Assembly (NCBI GenBank): GCA_014607495.2
Contig: CP053160.1
Span: 10,912,001-10,976,000, forward strand
Direction: 5' to 3'
DNA from: Carposina sasakii
Taxonomy: Eukaryota > Arthropoda > Insecta > Lepidoptera > Carposinidae
Length of the DNA: 64,000 nucleotides
The notes under the pieces: generated by a model
The model's input: the letters and a program-made list of their open reading frames with translations, nothing else
Told to the model about the DNA's origin: nothing
The model's database searches: none
Part shown: piece by piece, positions 31,915 to 43,155 of the stretch
Layout of the letters: each line of letters begins with the position of its first letter
Position numbering within the stretch: the first letter of the stretch is position 1
Translations under genes and position numbers: made by a program

Positions 31915-31990
31915 TAGGTTCGTGATCGGATTTGAACCCGCGACCCTAGTCCGTCGTGGGTATTATGACTGAGCCGCTCTAATAATTGGA
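31915..31990 (-). repeat. tRNA-like sequence, probably a SINE head
   Basis: On the minus strand it reads AGCGGCTCAGTCATAATACC, then GACTAGGGTCGCGGGTTCAA-ATCC. A perfect B box (GGTTCAAATCC) with an anticodon-arm-like spacing follows a recognisable A-box region. The acceptor arms do not pair, so it is not scored as a tRNA gene. It differs from S2. Confidence 0.45.
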
Positions 31991-32189
31991 TAGAGGCTTC
32001 CTAGTTAGGAAAAAAACTTGTAAAACGAGGTAACTACGGCGTTTTTCTAACCATCACTCATCTGCTCTAATTCCATTATTTATGGGGCCTATCTATCAAT
32101 TTCTAAACTCATGTCATGTCTTCGTCTCTGCCTAAAGTTTTTATGTTTTTCTTGTTTGTCTTATTTTCTTATTGCTACTGTATTTGCGC

Positions 32190-32430
32190 CGCGTGGTGCC
32201 GGCAGAGTAGAGTTTGTACCATTCTTGCCTGCCCGTGGGTATCGTACCGCGAGGTGGGCAGCAGCGCCTCCCGTACTGGCAACATAGTACGAAAATCACA
32301 CTGCGGTCACCAACCCGCCTGCCCAGCGTGGTGACTATGAGCAAAACCACCCTTTGGCAGTAGCCTTGTGGTGTACCTTGGGGCAGGCCTACGTCCAGCA
32401 GTGGACTACAATAGGCAGAAGAAGAAGAAG
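32190..32430 (+). repeat. LineA 3' end
   Basis: GTGCCGGCAGAGTAGAGTTTG to CAGCAGTGGACTACAATAGG with a GAAGAAGAAG tail; reads AYVQQWTTIG on the plus strand. Confidence 0.7.
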
Positions 32431-33276
32431 AAACTATATCTGTGTATGTGTAATCTTCAAATAAAAACCTATTCTATTCAAAAGCCAGGCTTTTATTTGG
32501 TGCCTAACCGCAACCTAGGAATTATCAAAATAATTTGAAAAAATACAACTTCAGCATACGCCACAGTCTTTATTAAAGTACTGAAACTTATGCGGCTGCT
32601 TCAGCTGTTTTTTAAAGGCACCAATATTGCAAAATTACACCATAAATTTAATATGGCATAAACATAAATTGTAGAGAAAATTTATTTTCATTCGTTTGTG
32701 ATACAATTAATGGTATTACTTTTTTATATTACTGCATGACAGACATGTAATTATGTATGTGAGGATGACCAGAGAGCTTTTGTTCGCAAGTGGACTTCAA
32801 ATTCAACGTTATGCTAATGAACATTATCTAAATGGAATGCCTATATTATAACAGGTATAATACCCATTACATTAAAATTAAAATTGCGAACTGAGTTCAG
32901 TATTTTAACATTCAACACTCGTAAAGTAGACTTAGGTGCAGAAAACGGCCCCCTTATTACCTAACTAGCAAAAGCAAAGCGATAGCGAAAATTGTACGAA
33001 AATCGCTGATTGCTTGTCGAATTCGTACTCGTATTACGTAAAACGAATTTCAAAGGAACTTTGACATTTCAAAGCGAATATTGCACAATTTTCGCTATCG
33101 CTTTGCTTCGGCTTTGCTATTTCTTTTACGTGATCAGGGGGCAGTAGCGATAATATTATACAAGTTAAGCAATGTATTGCACAGATTGCCATTAGTCTAT
33201 TGAAGTTTAAACTAAGATTATTTATATTAAAGATTGTTTTCAGTTTTTTTGCAAACAAAAGGATTCAGTATACTAC

Positions 33277-33340
33277 AGGGTGTAACAAAAGGGATGATGT
33301 AGCTGCAGCTAATGTATTATAGTGCAGCCCCGCATTAGTA
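33277..33340. repeat. Chimeric junction of M2 terminus and S1 head
   Basis: CTACAGGGTGTAACAAAAGG (M2 end) runs directly into a TGATGTAGCTGCAGCTAATG / GCCCCGCATTAGTACAGG fragment of S1. Confidence 0.55.
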
Positions 33341-33357
33341 CAGGACTAATAGAATTG

Positions 33358-33515
33358 TGAGTGTGTATGTTTGTCACATCTTCACGTCTAAACAGCTGGA
33401 GCAATTTCAATAAAATTTGGTATGGAGATATATGGATTAACACATGGGCTGCTTTTTATTCCGGGAATTTTTTTTATCCCGGATAATTTCGACCTTTTAT
33501 TTCTGCAGTCCACGA
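33358..33515 (+). repeat. D1 dispersed repeat
   Basis: 'cgtctaaacagctggagcaatttcaataaaatttggtatgg' and TATCCCGGATAATTTCGACC then 'gcagtccacgagtagg'. Confidence 0.65.
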
Positions 33516-34892
33516 GTAGGTAGGTACACATACGGGAAGGTATTTGTTCTGACTTCGATAATAGGTGTGATTGTGTAAATAAGCAAAATTACAAATTACT
33601 CTCCGGGTAAAATTGGAAGTAAAGACGAACTTGTAAGCATTCATGTTACATTTGCCTGTACAATGTTACAAATCGGGTATCTTCTTACATTGGTAGTGTT
33701 ACATCCCCGGAGGTGACGCAATTATTTTGTGTCGATCGATAAATGCTTTTGCATATCTGAGGGATGTGGTTGTACCAAATAATGCGGAGAAATAATTTCT
33801 ATATCTATATGATATCCATATACACCATGTTGGGGGAGGCCTATGATCAACAGTGTACTTTTTAGGATTGAGAATGATGATGATGATGATGACACACCAT
33901 GTACACCACATAATATATCTTACCTTTATTCTAGGGAATATTATCATTTTCAAGATCACGGGGGTGATCACTGATCACAGATTGTAGGTCAGCAAGCGGA
34001 AACCCTCGCGGCTTTGTGCCTGGTCAACAACTATAAAGGTCGTCAAACCACTTTCGTTGGGAGGCCAGAAGATTTGGTTTCAGGAATTTTACCCTCAAGA
34101 GACAGTCTTACAGAATAAAACAGAGGTCTTATTTAAATGTGGCCAACATAAGCGAACCTCCTCCAGTGTCAATATTAAGTCCCTACCTAAGCAATATTAC
34201 AAAGACATTGTTTGTGGGAATCTCTAAAATATATCTGGTGATTTTAATCTATGCAACTTATAAGTTTTGCGACGATAAGTTTGATTCCTAGTAGAAATAG
34301 ACATTGTTTCACGATTTAATTTTTGTGAACCTTTCTACACTAAAAATCTTAGGCATTGGCGATATCGAAGTAGACAACAACACTGGCTGGCCAACCATCT
34401 GCTGTCGGTTTTCACACATCAAAGCTTGGCACGCTCTATGATTAGTACGCCAATGTGCAAACAGCAATCTAAGCAGCAATCCGATAGATTGGATGTCGAT
34501 GACTAAATGGCCCAATGTATACTGTGGTCTTTATGGGTTCTGATTCCTCACAGACATGAGAAAACTATAAGATGTTCGGAACGGTCCAAACATTACAAAA
34601 TAGACGACCTTTCTTACGTAACGTAACTTGCGTTGTAACTGTATGGGACAATGTAATAAATATGTCCCAAAGCGTAGTTAACACGTTTCGATCGTAAACT
34701 TCTTAGTTACGCATTTAAAGACCACCTATTCGTTCGATTAAAATAATGGACCAAATAAAAAGTGTATTCCCTTTATGATGGTTTTCACTTTCTTCATATC
34801 TTTTCTTTATAGATACATATGAATGAATGTACATTATTTTTGTAAGTGATTAGACAAGTTTTTGTGACAATTACACCTACTTATGCAAATCA

Positions 34893-35248
34893 TACTGGGT
34901 GTAAAAAGACAACTTTGTTCTTTTAATACCTCGTATTCTTTGTAACATCACGATCATTTTTTTCTATGGAAGCTGGGAAACCACGGGTTTCCAAGATATT
35001 GAGGTCCAAAGTTACATTCGTATTATCATTTTTTTTACACAAATCCATCTGAAACCTTTTAACAAACAATTTTTTTTTAAATACCATGTCAAATTAAAAT
35101 GTTGGTTTTGTAGGTACATTTGCGCATCAAACGAATACATTGCTTGCAATATTTTTTCATAATTTATTTTGTCCTTTCCCAGGGTTGGTTCCATGGTACA
35201 AAGAATACGAGGTATCAAAAAAACATTGTTGTCTTTTTACACCCTGTA
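34893..35248. mobile_element. M1-related MITE with different ends
   Basis: Ends TACTGGGTGTAAAAAGACAA and the inverted TTGTCTTTTTACACCCTGTA. Inverted arms reach about 60 bp (ATACCTCGTATTCTTTGT / ACAAAGAATACGAGGTAT). Internal CATCACGATCATTTTTTTCT and TTTCCAAGATATTGAGGTCC match the M1 interior, so the termini were exchanged or have diverged. Confidence 0.75.
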
Positions 35249-35392
35249 TCTAAAGTAAATCATTGTCCATACGAGGAACAATATTTTTTTGTCGATTACT
35301 TTTTGTGAGTAAGGAATTAGTTATTAGATAATTAATTATAGTTATATAAAGTAATAAAAGGCATTTTCTGGATAAATGTAAGGTACCGTGTA

Positions 35393-35894
35393 TACAGGCT
35401 GGTTTTCGTTACCACATAAAGTAAGTTTATGCAAAAAAAGCTAGGATACGATGTAAATTTATTTGAAAGAAAATCCAAGTAGGCAATAAATAAAAAAAAA
35501 AAAATTTTTAATCATTTTCTAGCTTTTTTACTTTGGGCGAAATTTATAGTGTCCAGTGTTTATGCTAGTTTTTCCATAGACAGATATTAATTATTTCTCG
35601 TGAAAAAATCTTGCTACGAGCGTCTATGTGCATTTATGCAGAAAAACGCAGTCTATATACTCAACTTGTGACAATCTTGCTCAGACACTTACCAATGTGA
35701 TGATTTTACTCCAGTATTGATTGTTATGTGTTTTGTGTACCTAACCTAAACAAATAAATAAATAAATAAACTTTAGACCTAAATATCTTGGGAACCAGAC
35801 ACTTCCCAGGTGTGCTTCCATGGAGAAAAATGATCGTGATGATGAGGAGATTCCGTAGTTTTCGGGAATGTTGACGACCAAAAAACATCCTGTA
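35393..35894 (+). mobile_element. M1 MITE interrupted by a short insertion
   Basis: TACAGGCTGGTTTTCGTTAC to AAAAAACATCCTGTA. Inside, 35668-35769 is foreign: it splits 'actcaact|ttggaccctaa' and ends in a TAAATAAATAAATAAA tail, as for a tiny retroposed piece. Confidence 0.75.
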
Positions 35895-36013
35895 TTATTT
35901 GTAACCGAAGTAACCTAATCCATCTATACTAAATATGTATCTATGAAATTGTTATCGCATATAAAAAATCTTTAAGACAAACTTCCTTGATAAGGATTTA
36001 TTGATTTATTCTC

Positions 36014-36240
36014 GTACTAGTGGACGGCCGCGACTCCGTCCGCGTAGATTGCGGAAAAAACAAAATCTTGAAATTGTCCGGGATAAAAACATTTTCCCGG
36101 GATAAAAAGTAGCCTATATGTTAAGTGGCCTGACCTGTCACAATATATTCTTGAAAATTGCATCGAAATCGGTTCAGCCGTTTCTGAGATTAGCGTGCAC
36201 GAACATCAATCCGTTACAATTTTATTATATGTATAGATAT
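36014..36240 (-). repeat. D1 dispersed repeat
   Basis: ACTAGTGGACGGCCGCGACTCCGTCCGCG, CCGGGATAAAAACATTTTCC, 'ggttcagccgtttctgagattagcgtg'; reverse orientation. Confidence 0.75.
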
Positions 36241-36257
36241 CTTTGCGTAATATATTA

Positions 36258-36475
36258 GCAAACTAGCGGCTGCCCACGGCTTCGCCCGCGTGCAAGTACA
36301 TTACTCCCGTGGGAAGCCGGGGCGGGTCCCTAGTTATACATTATAAACTTTCCTTGTGAATTACTCTATCTATTAAAAAAAACCGCATCAAAATCCGTTC
36401 ACTAGTTTGAAAGATCTAAGCAAACATAGGGACAGACAGCAGAAAGCGACTTTGTTTTATAATCGTAGTGATAGT
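36258..36475 (-). repeat. D1-related dispersed repeat
   Basis: AAACTAGCGGCTGCCCACGG, 'cgtgggaagccggggcgggtccctagt', 'aaatccgttcactagtttg', and TTTATAATCGTAGTGATAGT; tandem to the preceding repeat. Confidence 0.65.
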
Positions 36476-36827
36476 AAGACGTAAGACAGTTTAGGTGCAT
36501 CTGTTGTGCTTAACTCGTATTACCTAAATCAAAAGTAGTAAAAGTAAAGGTGAGTGGCATCACTTCCTATTTTATAATAAACGTGTGAGAAGAGTTTATG
36601 TTGATTGAATTTATATTTGTAATCATCATTAATGTTTTATAGGTCATTTAGTGCAGATGGTTTAGAACGAAGTGGAAGTAGCCCGTCTGTAGATAAAAGG
36701 GCACACGTATGACCCTAATTTTTGCTTCTCACCTAAAATGTAACGGTTGTCTAAAGGTACATTGGACGTACGAGTATAATCTAAAATTATAAACGCGAAA
36801 GTTTGTGAGAATGTTATATGATATATA

Positions 36828-37208
36828 TACAGGATGTTTTTTTGTGGCCACCATTAACGAAGGGTACGTACTCTATACATCAAATAAAGTAAGTTTATGC
36901 CAAAAAAATGCTGGGAAAAAAATACATTTTTTTTTTAAATTTAATTCCTTGATCGTGCGAAATTTATAGTGTCTAGTGTTTATGTTACTTTTTTTATAGA
37001 CAGATATTAATTATTTTTCGTGAAAAAATCCTGCTACGCGCGTCTATGTGCATTTATGCAGAAAAACGCACTCTATTTACTCAACTTTGGACCCTAATAT
37101 CTTGGAAACCAGACACTTCCCAGGTATGTTTCCATGGAGAAAAATGATCGTGATGATGAGGAGATTCCGTAGTTTTCGGGAACGTTGACGACCAAAAATC
37201 ACCCTGTA
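36828..37208 (+). mobile_element. M1 MITE, full length
   Basis: 381 bp, TACAGGATGTTTTTTTGTGG to AAAAATCACCCTGTA, with TA at both outer edges. Confidence 0.88.
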
Positions 37209-37402
37209 TATGATGGATGTTTGGTGCTCTTTCACGATTAAACTACTGAATGGATTTTGACGAAACTTCACAGTAATATACCTTACATATCAGAATAACA
37301 CATAGGCTACAATTTATCCCGGGAAAATATTTTTATCCCGTATAATTTCGACATATTGTTTTTTCTGCAGTACACGCGGATGGAGTCGCGGAAGTCCACT
37401 AG
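37209..37402 (+). repeat. D1 dispersed repeat
   Basis: Directly abuts the M1 end. It reads 'tttggtgctctttcacgattaaactactgaatgg' then TATCCCGTATAATTTCGACA and AGTACACGCGGATGGAGTCG-CGG. Confidence 0.65.
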
Positions 37403-37564
37403 TAAATAATTAAATATTGACACACTTTACAGCACAATACATGAACTTAGTTCGTCCCACACTAAGATCCCTGAGGTATATAAAAACATACCTATAATTA
37501 TATAAATATCCAGAACTAAACATCGATATTCATCATCAATTATCGAGGTTATTCAGAGAAACTA

Positions 37565-37815
37565 AATAAATAAATAAATATTCACACACAACTTATTAGT
37601 GGGACTAGGTGTCCCACACTAAGATCCCTAAGGTCTTGTGTCGTGGGTACTAAGCAACTGTATATAAATACATAGATAAGTATATAAACGTCCATGACTC
37701 GGAAACAAACATCGATATTCATCACATCAATGTTTGCACCTACCGGGATTCGAACCCAGGACCTATGGTGTCGCAGGCAGGGCCACTACCAACTACACCA
37801 ATCGGCCGTCAATAA
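37565..37815 (-). repeat. S2 tRNA-derived SINE
   Basis: Reverse copy. B box GGATTCGAACC at about 37745, A-box region CAACTACACCAATCGGCC at the right end, and the body 'aaggtcttgtgtcgtgggtactaagcaac'. The tail is AAATAAATAAATAAATATTC. Confidence 0.85.
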
Positions 37816-38509
37816 ATCTTTAAAAGAACGAAGAACATATTTGATTGTGATATACGAGTACATTACATATTTTATTTACCTAGTGAACATTTCAAAATAT
37901 TTTACCTATCTTACGTTTTACACTTTGGAAAATTTAACGTACTTTTTAATATACATACTAAAATTGTCACTTAGCTATACCCGAGGAGGGTTGGCGTCAG
38001 GCAAGCAACCGGTCGTAAAACAAACGCCAAATCCTTGGCAATATTAGTTTTTAAAGAAACTAGCGATAAGGGCAGGAAAATTAGGACATAAGTATTAAAG
38101 TATTATATCATCATTTTAAAGTAACTTTAGTTTATGTGTAGGTAATCAAAAAATGCGTCACACTGTTTAACGACATAAATACATATTCAAAAATCCTTCG
38201 TAAGATATAGAGTAACGTTCCCTTTTTACACTAATTGGCAGCTAGTAAATAAAGTCCATGCAGTAGTTGCAAGAAGGAGCTGTGACATCAAGTAGTCATG
38301 TATGGCGAGGCGTCATCGTCACTATTCTCTCTTTAAAACGTTTTTGAACAACTCCTCTTTGCACATCAGCTCCATGGTAAAGTCGAATGCATTTAATGAC
38401 TGCGTATATGGTAGTTACACGCACAAAGTACGTAACGTAGGTTCAAAGAGCAATCAGTCTCACGCTCACTTTGGCAAAGATCCAAATTAACATTAAATGT
38501 AACCTGTAG

Positions 38510-38893
38510 CATAGAGGAATAAGATGTAAACATAGAGTGCTAATGTCATACTAATAGTTTCAATGCACCATGAGACTTATTGGTACCTCACAATTCCAGT
38601 CCTTGACACTTAGATTGTATTACTATAGGTTACAATTTACGTTACGGGGCAAATACCTCCCATGGCAGTCTTGTGGCGTGCCCTGGGGGAGGCCTAAGTC
38701 CAGCAGTGGACTACAATAGGATGATGATGATGATGATGACGTTACAATACATTAGTAATGTAGTACATTACTATATATTACACTAATAGAATCTAAGTGT
38801 CAAGGACTAGAATTGTGAGGCACCGAAAAGTCTAATGGTGCATCAAAACAGTTAGTATGACATTAGCACTCTTTGACAGCTTATTCCTCTATG
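38510..38893. mobile_element. M3 MITE with a LineA tail inserted
   Basis: Ends CATAGAGGAATAAGATGT and inverted CTTATTCCTCTATG. Flanked by CCTGTAG on both sides (7 bp target duplication). A LineA 3' end (about 38643-38740, plus strand, QQWT-TIG) with an (ATG)6 tail lies inside. Confidence 0.85.
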
Positions 38894-40086
38894 CCTGTAG
38901 GCTTATTAATTACGTATCTGGCATAGAAAAGCGGTAGCAGTGCAATAGCAAATACCTTTGTGCATCTGAATCAGTCCACGCATAACACTATACATAATAC
39001 ACATCTCGCAATAATATCCCCCAGAGATTAGCAAAAGAGGTATTATAGGGCACAAGTGTACGCAAACGCAGGTGCACTCTCTATTTCTTCATTCTCAGTC
39101 AAATGAGTCGGAAAGCCGACAGGACCAAAGAGACGGTTATAGTGGTACGGTAAAAAAAGAAATAAAGCAGTTTTCTTTTGTAAATTTCTCTGTATTTATT
39201 GTAATGTTTAGTGTACAATAAAGAATAAGTTATTTTGACAAGCAACACATTTTATCGACAATTTGCAGTGGCAAAATTCATGATCGAACTTTTTGTATTC
39301 TATAGATTGAGTTACTGAAAGTAACTGAAGTAAGTATATTCTTTGTACTTAAATGTTGCACAAAGTGACACGACCCTTCAAAAGTTTGACACTTGAGTAG
39401 GTGCTCAAACGAGACCCTCAAAAGCGTACAAGTCAAGTAGGTACTCGCCCTTTCGGAGCGGTTTATTTTTACAAAAAATAATGCCTACTTACAAAAAGGG
39501 CTCTAATTTTCCTCTCTTTCAGAAGGAGGTTAAGAGGAGCATCTCGAAAAGTCATCAAAATAAGTATCTGGAATGAAATACAGCTTTTAATTAAAAAATA
39601 CGCTCACAATAAGACCGTTGTAACAGAAACAATATGGCTACGGGATAGGTATTTTTTTTCTTCGAATTATTGACAACTAGTTGTGTCTTGCCACTTCATC
39701 CTCGTGGACTATAATGTAGCATTATGTCCTTCTCCGTAGTACTCTCAACTACGAGTACATGTATGCAAAAAAAAATATTATGACATACAGACGAATTGAG
39801 AACCTCCTCCTTTTTTTGAAATCGGTTAAAAATTCAAGAAGATTTGTCGAGTAAAGAAAACGTGAATAGGTAACAAATACACAAACAAACTTATTTTTGA
39901 ATTTATAATACATATTATACTTATTCTTTATTGTATTGACACACTTTACAACACATTGAGATTTCTTCCAGCAGACTAAAAAAAGTTAAGGAATAGAAGA
40001 AAAGTAAAGGGTAAGAGATGTGCACAAACAGCTTACAACTGGAAACCTAAATAATTTACCTTATAACAACTCAATAAACTACACAG

Positions 40087-40160
40087 CATCATCATCATCA
40101 TCAGCCTATTGCAGTCCACTGCTGGACGTAGGCCTCCCCCAAAGCACGCCACAAGACTAC
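40087..40160 (-). repeat. LineA 3' end fragment
   Basis: CATCATCATCATCATCAGCCTATTG then CAGTCCACTGCTGGACGTAGG and AGCACGCCACAAG. Confidence 0.75.
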
Positions 40161-40607
40161 ACATAATATGCTGTTATTTCATAATAGGTATCTATGGTGT
40201 TATGTAGTTGTTATTTCCGCTGAAATTGCAACCAATGTGGATAAAAACTTCTAAAAATATCATTATTTAGACATATTACTATTATGTTTGTAGCATATAT
40301 AACTTGATATCCACATAAAAGTAAAGTTTACCTTTTGAAAGCAGGATATAGTTACGTGACTATGTTCGCATGGTGTTCGCGTATTTTGTTTCTTTTCTCT
40401 TTACATATTTGATTAACATGTAAAATCGCTATATCTAATGTCGCGGTGAATATTACGTAACTGAGGACGTTAGATGGTATAAATAATCAAGGTAATAATT
40501 TAAATTGTATAGCTTTTGTAAATTCGCAGTCGACGAGCTAGCAACTTGTCCCTGATCTATTACATTGAGCTTCTCTTTGCTGAACGTCGCTGTCGGATCT
40601 CGATCCA

Positions 40608-40725
40608 GCCCCCCTAGCACGACCACGCAACGTGGATATCGAATCGTACGATATTGTATCGTCTCTATACAAAATTCAACATGGGGCTATATTTATCGTA
40701 TTTAGACAGGCTAAATGTCGATAAA
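40608..40725. repeat. Dispersed repeat shared with 47186-47270
   Basis: CCCCTAGCACGACCACGCAA, 'cgtggatatcgaatcg', TCTCTATACAAAATTCAACA, 'ctatatttatcgtatttagacaggctaaatgtc'. Both copies are joined to an S1 head fragment. Confidence 0.6.
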
Positions 40726-41619
40726 TTGGTTTATCATATCATGTTACGCAGGTCATGCTAGGCTTGCTTTAGTTCCATATGTATATGAATCAATAATGAT
40801 TTATTTTATCGAACCACGATATTATTAATGCTAAGTTAAGAAACCAAAATGAGTACGTAACTTACATGTTTTCTAAATCAATACTCGTATAACAGGGAGT
40901 TTGCAAGAGCAATATGTACTATTCCGTTTTTCTATTAAATGACGCCTAACAAAATAAGGTAATAGTGGATCTTATTTTTTTTTTGGGTTGTTTAAATTCA
41001 CCTCCTTTTTTGTTTGGTAGCGGTTTCATTTTGGGGTGCGAACATAGAAAGTAACATATAAAAATACAATCGACAACCAAGTTGTTTATGCTTTCATGTC
41101 GAATAAATGATTTTGAATTCTTATTTGTTATAGGGATTAATACTCAAGGAAGGTTAGCGTAAAGCAGGCGGCTGGCCGTGAAACAAACGGGAAATTCTTC
41201 GCGTTGGCCATACAATTCAGCGACTGCGCATGCGTGAATTTGATGGATAGTACGAAAGGCCACAGCATACAAAAATCAGTAATTCCATATTACCATATCA
41301 GTAGAAGAATGGGAGTTTGTTTTGATAGGGTTATGAGCGAGTATAATATTATATTCTCAAAATATTTCATTCATGATTTTGCTTTCTAAACTGACCAGTA
41401 GACGTCTAGACGTCATATTGGTCCATAACGCACAACTTCCACTTTCGATATTAGGATAATTTTGTATTCTGCGCTGCTCCGTGATCAGTGTCGTTTACTC
41501 TTTCGCCTTTTTAGGAGATAGCAGGAATTACGATGTCTCAATTGAAATAACAAGATACCTTAAAATAAAAGTTAACAATCGTGTGATAAAATCCGAAGAG
41601 TTTGTTCGGTTCTTACCGC

Positions 41620-41740
41620 TTCACGCTTTATTTATTAAACCAATATTTATGAAATTTTGCATACATATAGTTGGGAGTAAGGAGAGGCTACATTCTGTAA
41701 TCCACAAGGACGAAGTCGCGGCAACGATATTTTTGTGTAC
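41620..41740 (+). repeat. D-type repeat flanking the DIRS element
   Basis: 'cgctttatttattaaaccaatatttatgaaattttgcatacatatagttgggag' matches 54620-54690 closely and ends GGACGAAGTCGCGG. The DIRS element lies just to its right. Confidence 0.55.
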
Positions 41741-41796
41741 TCGACTCGGTAGCCAAAAGTAAATATGTAGAGGAGCAACATATAATCAAAATTAGG

Positions 41797-41964
41797 TATT
41801 ATGTGTTTGTCAAAAAACACATAGCATCGATTGAAGAATGGTTTGTGATCTTACCTTTTCATCCCGCTAGTTTGGTACTAATACCTGCTTATCACCTGCG
41901 AGGGCGCCACTGTCGCGGTCAGTTTTTCCTTTGACGCTGAGGTGCCTTCCTTAGTTTGACATAG
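41797..41964 (+). repeat. DIRS left inverted terminal repeat
   Basis: Begins ATTATGTGTTTGTCAAAAAA-CACATAGCATCG, which can itself form a small hairpin (ATGTGTTT / AAACACAT). Then GATTGAAGAATGGTTTGTGA to CCTTAGTTTGACATAG. Identical to the right repeat from CACATAGC inward; the outermost 20 bp differ between the two ends. Confidence 0.92.
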
Positions 41965-42045
41965 TGTTTTGTGAAATCCCGCGCAAAGGTTCGGCTTAGA
42001 AATTTTACGTGATTTTTGTGTGTTTTGCAAGTGTTTTGGTGTAAA

Positions 42046-43155
42046 ATGAGTGATGGGAATGAATCGCAAGCTTCTCGCGGAGAGAAGCGAGCATCGTCAT
42101 GTAATAATGACAGTGGGGACGCTGCTGACTCGGAGTCAGAAAGCGAGTCCTCATGCTCTCGTCTACCTAACAAGAGAACAAAACCCTCGGAGGGTTTTGA
42201 TCCACGGGTGGACGCCCTAATAACTCATGTAAGTAGTCTTACAAATTACTTGAAATCTTGCATGCCTACCACAAACGTAATTTCAAATCCATCTCCTTCC
42301 ACGGAATTTCTAACAAAGCCGACATCAGGACAACTTGATTTTGGTCAAATTGAAACAGTAAGTGATAGTAGTAAATTGATCAAAAATGCACCACGAGATC
42401 GCATTAATGAGTTAATTAAACTCCAACATTTCAACTCTGAGGGCTGGAAAGAGGTTAAATATGCACGGGCATTACAGACCTTGTTAGCTAAGCCGGGCTT
42501 TACCGAATTAAATATCAATGATGAGTTGTGCCATTTTAATAAAGGTAAAGATTATTTAGCTACCACAGAGAGAGTAATGGCTGGCTTGACAAATGGTTTA
42601 TTGGAACATAAAGAAATTATTCGTAATAATCTCCAGGAAATTGTCAACTGGGCTAACAACTCACCATCAGAATTAAATTCGGAAAGTTTGTTTAATAAAA
42701 TAATGCTTTTATTTGGACCTACATCTCAGAATTATAGGAATATGGAACAGATCCTTCAAGTAGTCTGTGGCAAGAGGGCAGAGTGCATTGAAGTTAGGAG
42801 AGAACGAATTATAAGTGAAATACCTAATAAAAATCTTCAAAGTACTTTGAGAAAAGTTCCTCCTAGTACAGAGCATTTGTTTGATCGTGATACTTTAATG
42901 CCTGTTGTACAGTCTCTCGGGGGGACAAGTACTTGGCTTAATATGCCCACATACCTTAGAGAGAGTAAGCCACCTAATAAGAAGCGTCCAGCTGAGACTT
43001 TTATACCTAGTCATAGTGCTCAAGGAGCTCGCTTTACACTACCAGCTCCTGCCCGTAATAACTTTTCAGGGAAAAATAGTAAAAATACTAATAAAAAATT
43101 TAAGAAAGATAGTAAGTTTAATAACAATTCCTTTCGTTCCAAAGATAAAAAATGA
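42046..43155 (+). CDS. gag: DIRS gag-like ORF (369 aa)
   Basis: Start chosen at MSDGNESQASRGEKRAS rather than ten codons upstream, because the protein becomes acidic and Ser-rich there like other DIRS gag proteins. The open frame also runs from 42016. The middle is helical and charged. The C-terminus is very basic and Asn/Lys-rich (NNFSGKNSKNTNKKFKKDSK), suited to nucleic-acid binding; no CCHC zinc knuckle is present. It stops at TGA followed by CTA. Assigned by position; the sequence itself is weakly diagnostic. Confidence 0.75.
   Translation: MSDGNESQASRGEKRASSCNNDSGDAADSESESESSCSRLPNKRTKPSEGFDPRVDALITHVSSLTNYLKSCMPTTNVISNPSPSTEFLTKPTSGQLDFGQIETVSDSSKLIKNAPRDRINELIKLQHFNSEGWKEVKYARALQTLLAKPGFTELNINDELCHFNKGKDYLATTERVMAGLTNGLLEHKEIIRNNLQEIVNWANNSPSELNSESLFNKIMLLFGPTSQNYRNMEQILQVVCGKRAECIEVRRERIISEIPNKNLQSTLRKVPPSTEHLFDRDTLMPVVQSLGGTSTWLNMPTYLRESKPPNKKRPAETFIPSHSAQGARFTLPAPARNNFSGKNSKNTNKKFKKDSKFNNNSFRSKDKK

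Larger units (their letters stand above)
28584..41796. other. Intergenic repeat mosaic
   Basis: No host exon recognised. Listed pieces are M1 copies, M4, S1, S2, D1, LineA and M3. Stretches in which I see nothing: 28600-29380, 29770-30980, 31100-31320, 31630-31910, 32440-33270, 33520-34890, 35900-36010, 36480-36820, 37410-37560, 37820-38500, 38900-40080 (except a D-type repeat near 39740-39830), 40170-40530, 40730-41610. Confidence 0.55.

Noticed and set aside
40087..40110. CRISPR-like or satellite repeat from the CATCAT runs
   Set aside because: Simple microsatellite tails of LINE copies; no spacer structure.
42905..43153. N-terminal 83 codons of the RT frame overlapping gag
   Set aside because: Hydrophobic, unlike DIRS RT N-termini, and explained as a shadow of the gag coding sequence.
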